Shown: positions 44,690 through 52,740 of the stretch, one piece after another | Position numbering within the stretch: position 1 is the first letter of the stretch | Layout of the letters: each line of letters begins with the position of its first letter | From: Stieleria tagensis | GTDB lineage: Bacteria > Planctomycetota > Planctomycetia > Pirellulales > Pirellulaceae | Assembly (NCBI RefSeq): GCF_024129865.1 | Contig: NZ_JAMYFE010000037.1 | Span: 30,646 to 94,645, forward strand | Length of the DNA stretch: 64,000 nt | Direction: 5' to 3' | Notes under the pieces: model-generated | The model's input: only the letters and a program-made list of their open reading frames with translations | The model's database searches: none | What the model was told of the DNA's origin: nothing | Program-made: the position numbers and the translations under genes

Positions 44690-45835
44690 CTACTCGAGCG
44701 GATCTAGCGCGTTGGCTTTTCCCTGCTCTATTAATTGCCGGTTCCGCTCACGATTCAATTCACGAAACGTTTCCTGTGCAAGATCGCTCCGACCGTTGGT
44801 GAAAACGCGACACGTACCAACAATTTCCCCATCCCGAATCCAGTTTATAGTGACCTCTTCAGTGGATTGAGTGTCTCCCTCAATCACAAATGTCACGGCT
44901 TGAAGCAGTGCGTCTCCAGAGAGAGATTTTCGTCGTATCTCTTTTAGCGAAAGACCATTTGCAGGGCTCGCAATTTCACAAGTCAGATCGTTCACTTCAC
45001 GCCAGGACCTAACCACAACGAAAAATTCAGTCTGATTGTCATCCTGTGCGTTACGTCGTGCAAATACGATACTCGGCTTGACTGCCACAGATGCCGAATT
45101 AATTACTTGGAGCGAGTACTCATGAATTTTGCCAAGATATTTCACTTGAATCGGGACCATTAACTCCGCTGGCGCCTTTACATCTTTTACCCCCTCAACA
45201 AGCTCGCACCTATAGATATTTCCCTTCTCTTTTTCTTGGCGGTCATAAACTAGTTTCATAAACGGGTTCAATGACTTCACTTCAAAACCGGAGTAATCGA
45301 ATACAGACTTGACCACCAGTTCGCCACCTTGGACATCTCCCGGTTCGAGCAACATTGCATTTGGAGATACGTTAAACGCAGCAGCGACAATCGACTCGAT
45401 GACGCATGTAACGGCCGGAGATCCTTCAAACGAAATCGTCACACGCTTTGCGAATCTCCCCACCTCAGTGGGGGTAATCCTTAAATACACCAACAGCGTC
45501 TCTTTTGTATTGATCTCAAGGCTATTGGCTATTGCTGCCATACACCCACAAGACACTTCAATGTTTTTGACCGTGATCTTTTTGTCACTGATGTTTTTGA
45601 GTGGAACTCCAATGACTTTTTCTTTTCCCGATTGCATGCGCGGAATGGTTAGACGATGAAACTCTTCGGTGTCGGTCAACTCCACCGAGTTTGTCTTTAT
45701 TAAATCGCTGGGAGGCTTGAACTGCACACCAGTGGGCTTGAGTGCTCGATCGCGTCCAGGTGGTTCTGCTTCCTGAGCCAACGCATGATAGGAACTGACA
45801 ATTACGATCAAAAAGAATGCGTTCAAACGAATCAT
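44690..45835 (-). CDS. DUF1573-domain exported protein
   Basis: A 381-aa exported protein: signal peptide (about 20 aa) then, at residues about 75-155, a DUF1573 Ig-like domain with VPLKNISDKKITVKNIEVSC followed by GCM, the Cys-Gly-Cys that marks the family. The C-terminal 200 residues are beta-rich, likely further Ig-like units. DUF1573 domains resemble ASPM-SPD-2-Hydin domains; their function is unknown. First gene of a three-gene secreted-protein operon. The 231 nt upstream hold no gene I can support. Confidence 0.8.
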   Translation of the reverse strand: MIRLNAFFLIVIVSSYHALAQEAEPPGRDRALKPTGVQFKPPSDLIKTNSVELTDTEEFHRLTIPRMQSGKEKVIGVPLKNISDKKITVKNIEVSCGCMAAIANSLEINTKETLLVYLRITPTEVGRFAKRVTISFEGSPAVTCVIESIVAAAFNVSPNAMLLEPGDVQGGELVVKSVFDYSGFEVKSLNPFMKLVYDRQEKEKGNIYRCELVEGVKDVKAPAELMVPIQVKYLGKIHEYSLQVINSASVAVKPSIVFARRNAQDDNQTEFFVVVRSWREVNDLTCEIASPANGLSLKEIRRKSLSGDALLQAVTFVIEGDTQSTEEVTINWIRDGEIVGTCRVFTNGRSDLAQETFRELNRERNRQLIEQGKANALDPLE

Positions 45836-46066
45836 GGCCGATCCAGGTTAGATTACGCGATCAGCGGAGGAGTCTGGCTAATTCGGTCAATTAGCCTCAC
45901 CGCCCTTTCGATGGTAGCGAACCACCCCCCCCGTGCAACATTCGGACTGCAAAGATTCAAAAATATCTTTTTCAGTTTATCAGCGCCGCACACGATACGG
46001 CTGATCGTTACCTGAGCATCGACCTCTCGCTGACCTGAAAATGTCATTTTTTGAAACGGCTCGACA

Positions 46067-46831
46067 TTAGAGCTGACGCCTCTGCAGTTCCTGGCGAACC
46101 TTTTCGACGGCTGTCTTCAGTCGCGAGACAAGAACGTCATCCGTTTCGTATCTGCCCGCCTCGGTACCGCGTTCGATGTTAGCTGTAATTTGCTGAACTT
46201 CTTTTGCGCCCAGGTTCGCCGCGATGCCTCGTAACCGGTGCGCCGCCTGAGCAAGTTCGTTTAAGTCCTTCATTCTGAGCGCGGATTCCATGGCCTCGAT
46301 ACAGGGTTCGGCACCGTCGCGAAACTGATCGACCACGAATTTTAAGATGACTTGATCATCCATCAATCGGCCCATCGTGTCCGCAAGATCTAAAACGGGT
46401 GCGGTCGCCGGTGCGGTCGCGACGGAGTCGGTGGTGGGGCTGCTAGCGAGTGGATTGCCCGTTCGAATCGCCTCAATCGTTTTGAACAGTTCCTCCACAT
46501 CGACGGGTTTGGGCAAACAGGTCGTCATACCGGACTGCAAACATTCATGACGGTCTGATTCGGACCCCCGAGCACTCATTGCTATGATCGGAATGGACCT
46601 CCCGGCGTCGATTTCGCGGATCGAGCGAGCGGCTTGATGGCCATCCATCACCGGCATCTGCACGTCCAGTAGCACCACGTCGAACGGTTGAGCACGAAAC
46701 AAATCGACCGCTTCTTGACCATTGCAAGCACTGACCACCTCACATCCGCGTCGTTTCAACAATCGGCCGATGGCCCGCTGATTGGCGGGCACGTCGTCGG
46801 CCAGCAAGATGCGAATCGGTGGCATCGTCAT
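46067..46831 (-). CDS. response regulator with C-terminal HPt domain
   Basis: A 254-aa phosphorelay protein: receiver domain residues 5-125 (phospho-acceptor Asp56 in LLDVQMPVMDG, acidic pair DD at 12-13, KP at 108-109), a Ser/Thr/Ala linker, and an HPt domain about 150-250 with the phosphorylatable His198 in AAHRLRGIAANLGA. Receiver-HPt proteins pass phosphate between hybrid kinases and final regulators, and the hybrid kinase at 6843-12866 is one candidate donor. It overlaps the upstream response-regulator gene by 4 nt (ATGA). Confidence 0.9.
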   Translation of the reverse strand: MTMPPIRILLADDVPANQRAIGRLLKRRGCEVVSACNGQEAVDLFRAQPFDVVLLDVQMPVMDGHQAARSIREIDAGRSIPIIAMSARGSESDRHECLQSGMTTCLPKPVDVEELFKTIEAIRTGNPLASSPTTDSVATAPATAPVLDLADTMGRLMDDQVILKFVVDQFRDGAEPCIEAMESALRMKDLNELAQAAHRLRGIAANLGAKEVQQITANIERGTEAGRYETDDVLVSRLKTAVEKVRQELQRRQL

Positions 46832-47751
46832 AGGAGAGGTTCCGTGTTGATAGCTGTGAGGGTCGCCAAGGTGACTTCGTTGGCCGTGTCATTGAACGAA
46901 AGGTTGTCGACCAAAGTATGCATCAACATTAATCCGCGGTCTTTCCCGGCGTCAAAACGATCCCGCAAATCGAATCGATTACGGCTCGCCCAATCGAATC
47001 CATTGCCTTGATCGCTGACCGTCATTTTAGCGTAATCGCGATGAATCTCGGCGTCGACCAAGACGCGGCGGTCACGGAATTCTGGTTGTCGACCTCGACG
47101 TTCTATCACTCGATTCAATTCTGTTTGCGAATGCGAACGCCGTAGCTGTGCCAATTCGTCTTCACAGATCTCCAGGTTACCGTGCAGAATGGCGTTGGAA
47201 ATCGCCTCCTCCAGCGCCGTACAAGCACGGATCCGTTGCGACGGGATTCCCAATTCCATGCTGGACATCGTCCGGTGCAACAGGTTGACGATGGAAACGA
47301 TCATGAACAGGTCATGATTCAATTCAAATCGAAATGCACCCCCCAACATTCGCTTCCCCGCAAAATTGCGACAGCGATCGGTCATCGCGCGGTTGACCAA
47401 GCGCTGGACGGTTAATACCAATCGTTCGGCTAATTGTGATTTAGGGACATAGCTGGATGCACCAACCGCGAGCGCCTCGGCGGCAACTTCCTCGTTCCCA
47501 AAGGCGGTCATCAACAGCACCGGGATGCGTGAATGATGGTCACGTAGCGTTTGAACCAAACCTAATCCGTCCAGTCCTGGCATCACCAGATCGGTGACCA
47601 CCACGTCGACACCCTGTTGCTCAATTCGTTTCAAAGCGGCATCGCCGTTCCATGCATATTCCACGTCGCAGCAAAACTGTTTTTGCAGCAAGCTTCCGGC
47701 CAAGTGTTGGTCCGCGCTGGAGTCGTCAACAATCAATATGACAGGTTTCAT
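46828..47751 (-). CDS. response regulator with RsbW-like kinase/ATPase domain
   Basis: A 307-aa protein: receiver at 1-120 (Asp54 in VVTDLVMPGLDG) followed by a GHKL ATPase of the anti-sigma-factor (RsbW/SpoIIAB) type, about 155-300, with ALEEAISNAILHGN (N box), VSDQGNGFDW (G1) and GLMLMHTLVDNLSF (G2). Such proteins are switches in partner-switching systems. No STAS anti-anti-sigma or PP2C phosphatase gene is in the window. ATG 47751 is chosen at the receiver start. A good sigma-54-like element lies upstream (47803-47817). Co-transcribed with the receiver-HPt gene. Confidence 0.88.
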   Translation of the reverse strand: MKPVILIVDDSSADQHLAGSLLQKQFCCDVEYAWNGDAALKRIEQQGVDVVVTDLVMPGLDGLGLVQTLRDHHSRIPVLLMTAFGNEEVAAEALAVGASSYVPKSQLAERLVLTVQRLVNRAMTDRCRNFAGKRMLGGAFRFELNHDLFMIVSIVNLLHRTMSSMELGIPSQRIRACTALEEAISNAILHGNLEICEDELAQLRRSHSQTELNRVIERRGRQPEFRDRRVLVDAEIHRDYAKMTVSDQGNGFDWASRNRFDLRDRFDAGKDRGLMLMHTLVDNLSFNDTANEVTLATLTAINTEPLL

Positions 47752-47802
47752 GGTCCTGCTTCCCAAAGTGTGTAGGTCATCGGTGATTGCAGACCCAACA
47801 AC

Positions 47803-47818
47803 GCAGCAGCCGTGCCCG
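47803..47818 (-). promoter_or_regulatory. candidate sigma-54 promoter of the two-regulator operon
   Basis: On the minus strand GGGCACGGCTGCTGC matches GGCACGNNNN-TGC of the -24/-12 consensus with GG and GC ten bases apart; only the outer T and the first T of TTGC differ. Transcription would start near 47792, about 40 nt before the ATG at 47751. Confidence 0.5.
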
Positions 47819-48002
47819 ATCCCTATCGCAGTTTGGGGTTTCCGTCGTAAGTCTTTACCGAGCCACACTCTAGGAACGGCAGTTTTGTTCGATACAACCT
47901 TGCATCCCCTGGGGGGCACGAGTCGCCATTGCGGTCACCGGATGACCAAGCTGACATCAACGCAACCAGGCCCTCGAAAACTGGCGAGTTGAATGGAGTG
48001 GA

Positions 48003-48042
48003 TGAAAAGAAAAAACGCATCGGTTGAGAACAACCGATGCGT
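48003..48042 (-). terminator. intrinsic terminator of the DUF892 gene
   Basis: ACGCATCGGTTG (48015-48026), four-base loop, CAACCGATGCGT (48031-48042): a perfect 12-bp stem. Read on the minus strand it is followed at once by TTTTTCTTTTC, so it fits a Rho-independent terminator for the gene ending at 48109. The rest of the 357-nt gap 47752-48108 shows only the sigma-54-like element. Confidence 0.9.
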
Positions 48043-48108
48043 GGGGTTGGGAGCCGAACGTGTTTCGGTACGGGCGGGCGCTGTTCCAGATAGTCCGCCC
48101 CAATGCGA

Positions 48109-48612
48109 TCAAGCCACGACGGCTTTGGTCGCCAGGAAGTTGATGCTGCGTTCGGCGAGTCGCGACAGGTCACGGTTGGTTCGCCCTTCTTCATCAAGCG
48201 TCTGCTGCAACAGGTCGGCTGCTGAATGGTTGCCTAACTTGTCGGCAAACGCCCGTGCAGTGCCGTAAGCTGCAATCTCGTAGTGTTCCACCCGCTGCGC
48301 CGAAGAGATCAAGGCGGCGTCGAGTACGTGCGGCTCGATATCGCTTTTCATCAATTCTTCGCCCTCATTGATGATCCCTTCCATCGCCATACAGCGGTGC
48401 CCGCCCGGTTGAAACTCCAGTTCTTTGAAGATGGATTCCAGTCGTTCAAGGTGCTGTGTGGTTTCCTCACGATGCTTGGCGAAAGAGGCCTTGAGATTTT
48501 TGTCAGTGGCCGCTTCTTGCATTTTCCCCAGTGCTTCAAAGGCCTGCTTTTCAGCGCTATAGATGTCTTTCAGTTCATGGACAAACAATTTGTGTAGTGA
48601 ATCAAGATTCAT
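48109..48612 (-). CDS. DUF892/YciE-YciF ferritin-like stress protein
   Basis: A 167-aa four-helix-bundle protein of the DUF892 (YciF/YciE) family. The opening LHKLFVHELKDIYSAEKQAFEAL supplies the first Glu ligands of a possible diiron site, then HREETTQHLERLESIF, RVEHYEIAAYGTARAFADKLG and a terminal DEEGRTNRDLSRLAE helix. YciF-type proteins are induced by osmotic, heat or stationary stress. ATG 48612 has a GGAG site. A weak -24/-12-like element may lie near 48738-48751 upstream. It has its own strong terminator, and its theme matches the PA2169-family gene at 17960-18430. Confidence 0.9.
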   Translation of the reverse strand: MNLDSLHKLFVHELKDIYSAEKQAFEALGKMQEAATDKNLKASFAKHREETTQHLERLESIFKELEFQPGGHRCMAMEGIINEGEELMKSDIEPHVLDAALISSAQRVEHYEIAAYGTARAFADKLGNHSAADLLQQTLDEEGRTNRDLSRLAERSINFLATKAVVA

Positions 48613-48827
48613 AGTTCTTCTCCGGTTATTGGAAACTGGCCGATGCCGGGCACAGCATCGGCAGGCACAGCAAATCAGGCGCGCAGCAGACGGTGGAACG
48701 GTTCACCGACTGAGCAGCTAACAGGTCTTCACAGGCCGCACATTCCATTCCAATCATCCCCGCAATTCGGTTTTGACAGGCCAACACCTGACCGGAAATT
48801 TTGCTGACACCGAATGTGTTTCACACT

Positions 48828-48843
48828 TGGCACGCGAATTGCT
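48828..48843 (+). promoter_or_regulatory. perfect sigma-54 (-24/-12) promoter
   Basis: TGGCACGCGAATTGCT matches the consensus TGGCACGNNNNTTGCW at every position. Transcription would begin near 48854, about 75 nt before the ATG at 48930. It lies in the 317-nt divergent gap 48613-48929; I see no other gene there. Confidence 0.75.
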
Positions 48844-48929
48844 TTTCCTGCACGTCGACCAAATCCCTGTTCAATACCGGCATGTTTGCAAGCGGTCTGA
48901 CAGGACACATCGCAAGTGGAGCATTGACA

Positions 48930-49241
48930 ATGTTGGCGGATCACACACAAACAATTGAGTTTATGGCCGGCCCGATGGACGGCCACCGTGTCCTCTGCAG
49001 TCGCAGTGCTGCGCCGCCAATGATCGCGTTTCGATCCGCGATTCACGCCGGTGAAAGCTCAACGGTCAGCCAATTGGTGCGTCTGTTGCTGTTTCGCGGG
49101 CATCCTCAGCCCGATGTCATCGCGGTGTACGAACTGGAATCGCTCGCTGGCGAAAACGTGTACCGTTACCTTCGCAGTGTGTTGGAGACTGACGCTACGT
49201 TGGGACCCTCGGTGGAACTGGTCGAAAGCCAACCAGCCTGA
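48930..49241 (+). CDS. small hypothetical protein under sigma-54 promoter
   Basis: A 103-aa soluble protein, not recognised. It begins MLADHTQTIEFMAGPMDGHRV, has a hydrophobic middle (LVRLLLFRG) and an acidic, helical end. No cysteine motif, signal peptide or membrane helix. ATG 48930 has GGAG eight bases upstream; an open extension to 48801 would run through the promoter and is rejected. Its promoter is the best sigma-54 match in the window, and it lies between a stress-protein gene and a sensor cluster, so it may be a stress-response protein. Confidence 0.6.
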   Translation: MLADHTQTIEFMAGPMDGHRVLCSRSAAPPMIAFRSAIHAGESSTVSQLVRLLLFRGHPQPDVIAVYELESLAGENVYRYLRSVLETDATLGPSVELVESQPA

Positions 49242-49257
49242 TCGTTCCCAAGACACT

Positions 49258-50373
49258 TTACCGCGACTGCGGTTTGGCAATGGTGAACAGGAACCGACTG
49301 CCATGCGGTTGATTCGGTTCAACCCAGATTTTCCCGCCGTGATTGATCACAATTCGTTGACAAAACGAAAGACCGATCCCTGTACCCGCGACACCGGTCG
49401 ATTCATGGACTCGGACGAACGGGTTGAACACCTGTTGCCGGCTTTCGCTGGGGATTCCTAAACCGTTGTCTTCGACGACGACTCTCCAGCATTGCTCTTC
49501 GTGCTCGCAAGCAATCTGAATCTGAGGCGTCCGGCTGGGATCATGATATTTGATCGCGTTGCCGATCAGGTTTCTCAGCACCTGTCGGATTTGAACCTCA
49601 TTGCCAATGATCGTTGGCAACGCATCATGTGTCACGACAGCCGACGTTTGCTCAATCTCCGACTTCAGTAAATGCAACACCCCGGCCATCAGCGTTTGCA
49701 GGTCGATCGGTTCAAACTGGCCCCCGCTGTGTTCGACCCGCGAGTAATCCAGCAGATCGGTGACCAGTTCGGTCATGTTGGCGATCGCCGTGTTGGCATC
49801 CGCGATTGCCTCTAGAGAATCGCTATCCAGTGTTTCTGCGTAATCTTCGTGAATCAGACTCAGACAGCAGGAAACGATATTCAGCGGCGACCGAACTTCA
49901 TGGGCGATCGTATGAGCAAAACTTTTCAGTTCATCATTGCTGCGTTTCAATTGATCCGCATAGGCCGATAACTTTTGCTTGTTTTTCTTTCGCTCGATGG
50001 CATAGCGGATTGAACGCAACAGGATCTGGCTTCCGATATCGGTTTTGACCAAAAAATCGTCCGCGCCCTGTTGCACCAATTCACTGGCGAAATCCAAATC
50101 GTCTAACGAGGTCAGGACAACGGTTGGCAGATGCGGTACCGCTGCGATGAACCGAGACAACGTTTCGCTGATGGCGCTGTCGGGCAGACTAAGGTCCAAC
50201 AGCACCGCATCAAACGGTTCAGACGATGCCAGTTCGATCGCAGCAGCCAACGTTTGCGCCTGAGTGATCTCGATCTTCGATAGTTTGGCCCTCTTGAGAT
50301 GCCGCTGTACCAAGTGGGAATGGGTTTCATTGTCTTCGACCAACAACACGCTCAAGGACTGTTTTTGGGGCAC
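49258..50373 (-). CDS. receiver-histidine kinase hybrid
   Basis: A 371-aa signalling protein: receiver at 5-125 (Asp60 in LLDLSLPD), a short coiled linker, HisKA with His158 in IAHEVRSPL, and HATPase_c (NLIGNAIKYHD, EDNGLGIP, AGTGIGLSF). A receiver in front of a kinase suggests that kinase activity is set by an upstream phosphorelay. The start is taken as GTG 50373 (receiver start), with AAGGA ten bases upstream and 4 nt past the preceding stop; the frame is open further but only through the neighbouring gene. Last gene of a four-gene signalling operon. Confidence 0.88.
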   Translation of the reverse strand: MPQKQSLSVLLVEDNETHSHLVQRHLKRAKLSKIEITQAQTLAAAIELASSEPFDAVLLDLSLPDSAISETLSRFIAAVPHLPTVVLTSLDDLDFASELVQQGADDFLVKTDIGSQILLRSIRYAIERKKNKQKLSAYADQLKRSNDELKSFAHTIAHEVRSPLNIVSCCLSLIHEDYAETLDSDSLEAIADANTAIANMTELVTDLLDYSRVEHSGGQFEPIDLQTLMAGVLHLLKSEIEQTSAVVTHDALPTIIGNEVQIRQVLRNLIGNAIKYHDPSRTPQIQIACEHEEQCWRVVVEDNGLGIPSESRQQVFNPFVRVHESTGVAGTGIGLSFCQRIVINHGGKIWVEPNQPHGSRFLFTIAKPQSR

Positions 50374-50377
50374 GCAA

Positions 50378-50815
50378 TCAATTTCCTTCTGGGGGTTCGT
50401 TCCAAACGCCCCAATACAAACAGAGGTCGTTGACGAGCTGTCGGAACCGTTCGAAATCAACCGGTTTGACGACATAGCTGTTGGCGTGATACTCATAGGC
50501 CTTGGCCCGATCGGACTCGGCATCCGAGGTCGTCATCACGACCACTGGAATCACTCGCAATTGTTCGTCTTGTTTAATACTGGCCAACACCTCGTGCCCG
50601 CTGATCTTGGGCAATTTAAGATCCAATAGAATCACATCGGGATGCGGCTTGTCGGCGTGTTCCCCTTCGCGACGAAGGAACGCCAATGCCTCGGCACCAT
50701 CGGCGGCTCGAAACACCTGGTTTTGCACACGAGCTTTTTTCAGACTGCGCATGACAAGATGGGCGTGATTGTCGTCGTCTTCGACCAACAAGAACGTCAG
50801 CAAATGAGGGGTCAT
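50378..50815 (-). CDS. single-domain response regulator (Rcp1-like)
   Basis: A 145-aa stand-alone receiver: EDDD acidic cluster at 12-15, phospho-acceptor Asp65 in LLDLKLP, Thr in VMTTS and KP near residue 122. Its long alpha4-beta5 region (YEYHANSYVVKPVDFERF) is typical of Rcp1-like regulators that pair with phytochrome-type kinases, though no phytochrome is here. ATG 50815 has GAAGGA upstream; a longer frame to 50899 lies in the end of the kinase gene and is rejected. Located between two kinase genes. Confidence 0.9.
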   Translation of the reverse strand: MTPHLLTFLLVEDDDNHAHLVMRSLKKARVQNQVFRAADGAEALAFLRREGEHADKPHPDVILLDLKLPKISGHEVLASIKQDEQLRVIPVVVMTTSDAESDRAKAYEYHANSYVVKPVDFERFRQLVNDLCLYWGVWNEPPEGN

Positions 50816-50838
50816 GAATTTTCCTTCGTAAAACAGCA

Positions 50839-52740
50839 CTAACGTTTCGGCAGCTCGACCCAGAATGTGGCGCCCTGGTTGGGCTCGGATTGCACCCAAG
50901 TTTTACCGGCGTGCATGCGGACCGTTTTGCGCACCGACGCCAATCCCAATCCGGTGCCCTCTTTGGTATTTTCCAAACGTTGGAACAAACCAAAGATCTT
51001 CTCCTGATAGTCCGCTTCGATCCCCGGCCCATTGTCCCGCACAAAATAACGGACCGTCTGCGGTGACTCGGTCGCCCCGACCTGGATCAACGGATGTTCG
51101 ACGTCGCCGGCGTACTTGATGGCGTTGGTGATCAGATTATCAAACACGCGTCTCAGATCGCTCTCGTCGGCTTGGATTTTGGGCAGGTCGTTGGCGATCT
51201 GCAACTTGATGTTCGAGCTTTCCAAACGATCCGACAGATTTTCGGCAAGTTCCGTCAACAGGGCATTCACATCGACGAGCGTGTAATCGAGCGGTTTGCG
51301 GCCGATTCGACTGAGTTCCAAAAGATCGTCAATGATCTGGCTCATCTGATCGGTTGCGACTTCCATCCGGTTGGCCGAATCGATCACATCCTCGTACGCC
51401 TGGTCGTCGAGGTCTTCTTTTAACAGACCCAACAATCCTTTGCAGGATACCAATGGCGATTTCAAATCATGTGAAACCGTGTAAACGAATTGTTCCATCT
51501 CGTGCGTCTTGTCGGTCAGCGCATCATTGAGTCTGGCTAATTTTTTGGTTTGTTGATACAGCGAGCGACGCATCTCGTCGAGCGCCTCGGCGACCTGTCC
51601 GACTTCGTCATGACCGACATTGGGAATCGGTCGCGACAGATCGCGGGCATCATGAATCTCGCGGGCATAGGCCGCAAGCTTGCGTAGGTTGCGAGTAAAC
51701 CGATCACCGATGACAAACGAAAACAGCAGACTGGCGGCGATTCCCAACACACTAAATGCCAACAATCCGTAGCGTGCCGTGCGATAGGCGTTGCCACCGT
51801 CGCGTTGCAGTTCGTTGATTTCAGCCTCACTCGCAGCCACGATCGCATCGAGCAAGGTCTCGCTCGCATCCCCAAGCGGCCCACCGACGGAATAGGCCAA
51901 GTGAAATACCAAGTAATTGCCGCTCTCGCCCATCAGATCGCGAATTTCGTCGGCCTGTTCAACGTAGCGTGCGAACGCGGCGGCAGCGGATTCGACCTGG
52001 GCCTTGTTGTCTGGACCGGCGATCGCGGCCAATTCATCGAGTTGTTCACGGACTTGATCGCGCAGCGGTTGAACGCGTGTTTCGAATTCTCGCACCGAAT
52101 CGGAGTCGGACGCCAAAATCAGATTCTTTTCGATCCGTTGCAGCTGTAAGGCCAGCAGTCGGATTTTAGCGATCACCGCCGCCGGATCGCCCGTGTCACC
52201 GCTGGCCGCAGCACTGGCCGCCGCAACCGCCGACAGTTGCTCGTCCAATTCATCGACCGCTTTCCGCGCCAGCCCGACCGACAACTCTCTCGCCTTGACG
52301 TCCGAATTCAACCGCGTCATCTGCCGCAATTCGTTGTGATTTCGTTGCCACTGTTCCCATTCGTCTAAGAACTGGTCCAACAAATCACGGGTTTCATCGG
52401 TGACCAGCGGTCTCAATTTCGCCTCATTCTCGGCCATCTCATCGAGTGTGGCGTCGATCATGTTCACATGCCGTTCCATCTCCTCCTCGCTTTTCGCCAG
52501 GATCATGTTCTTCTCGGCACGTGTGATCGCGACCAGCTCCTGCTTCATCAGCGATGCCAGTTTGGATTTGGCCGTGGTGATATACACGATTTGGTTCAGC
52601 CGGTCATTCAACAGCTGCATCCGTGTCAAACCGCTGATCGCGATCAAGGCGGCAACCAATCCCACCACCGCCGTCGTCGCGAATAGTTTCCAGCGAATTG
52701 GCATCGCGCGACGCAAGGGTTTAGAAGACTGGTTGTTCAT
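50839..52740 (-). CDS. membrane sensor histidine kinase (4HB-HAMP-HisKA)
   Basis: A 633-aa sensor kinase. An N-terminal helix (about residues 17-40) and a second near 330-350 flank a large all-helical periplasmic sensor with long heptad-like stretches (four-helix-bundle MCP-like). HAMP follows (about 352-405), then HisKA with VSHDLKSPL and HATPase_c (NLITNAIKYAG, RDNGPGIE, GTGLGLASV). The start is uncertain: ATG 52740 overlaps the activator gene by 20 nt; ATG 52773 and 52704 are alternatives and none has a strong ribosome site. It is the probable cognate kinase of the NtrC-type regulator encoded just before it. Confidence 0.88.
   Translation of the reverse strand: MNNQSSKPLRRAMPIRWKLFATTAVVGLVAALIAISGLTRMQLLNDRLNQIVYITTAKSKLASLMKQELVAITRAEKNMILAKSEEEMERHVNMIDATLDEMAENEAKLRPLVTDETRDLLDQFLDEWEQWQRNHNELRQMTRLNSDVKARELSVGLARKAVDELDEQLSAVAAASAAASGDTGDPAAVIAKIRLLALQLQRIEKNLILASDSDSVREFETRVQPLRDQVREQLDELAAIAGPDNKAQVESAAAAFARYVEQADEIRDLMGESGNYLVFHLAYSVGGPLGDASETLLDAIVAASEAEINELQRDGGNAYRTARYGLLAFSVLGIAASLLFSFVIGDRFTRNLRKLAAYAREIHDARDLSRPIPNVGHDEVGQVAEALDEMRRSLYQQTKKLARLNDALTDKTHEMEQFVYTVSHDLKSPLVSCKGLLGLLKEDLDDQAYEDVIDSANRMEVATDQMSQIIDDLLELSRIGRKPLDYTLVDVNALLTELAENLSDRLESSNIKLQIANDLPKIQADESDLRRVFDNLITNAIKYAGDVEHPLIQVGATESPQTVRYFVRDNGPGIEADYQEKIFGLFQRLENTKEGTGLGLASVRKTVRMHAGKTWVQSEPNQGATFWVELPKR

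Noticed and set aside
45853-46047. 64-codon minus-strand open frame before the DUF1573 gene
   Set aside because: No ribosome site, no recognisable motif, biased composition; treated as a chance frame.
48738-48751. -24/-12-like element on the minus strand before the DUF892 gene
   Set aside because: Only GG-N10-GC and a few other bases match (TGGAATGGAATGTGC); too weak to list as a promoter.
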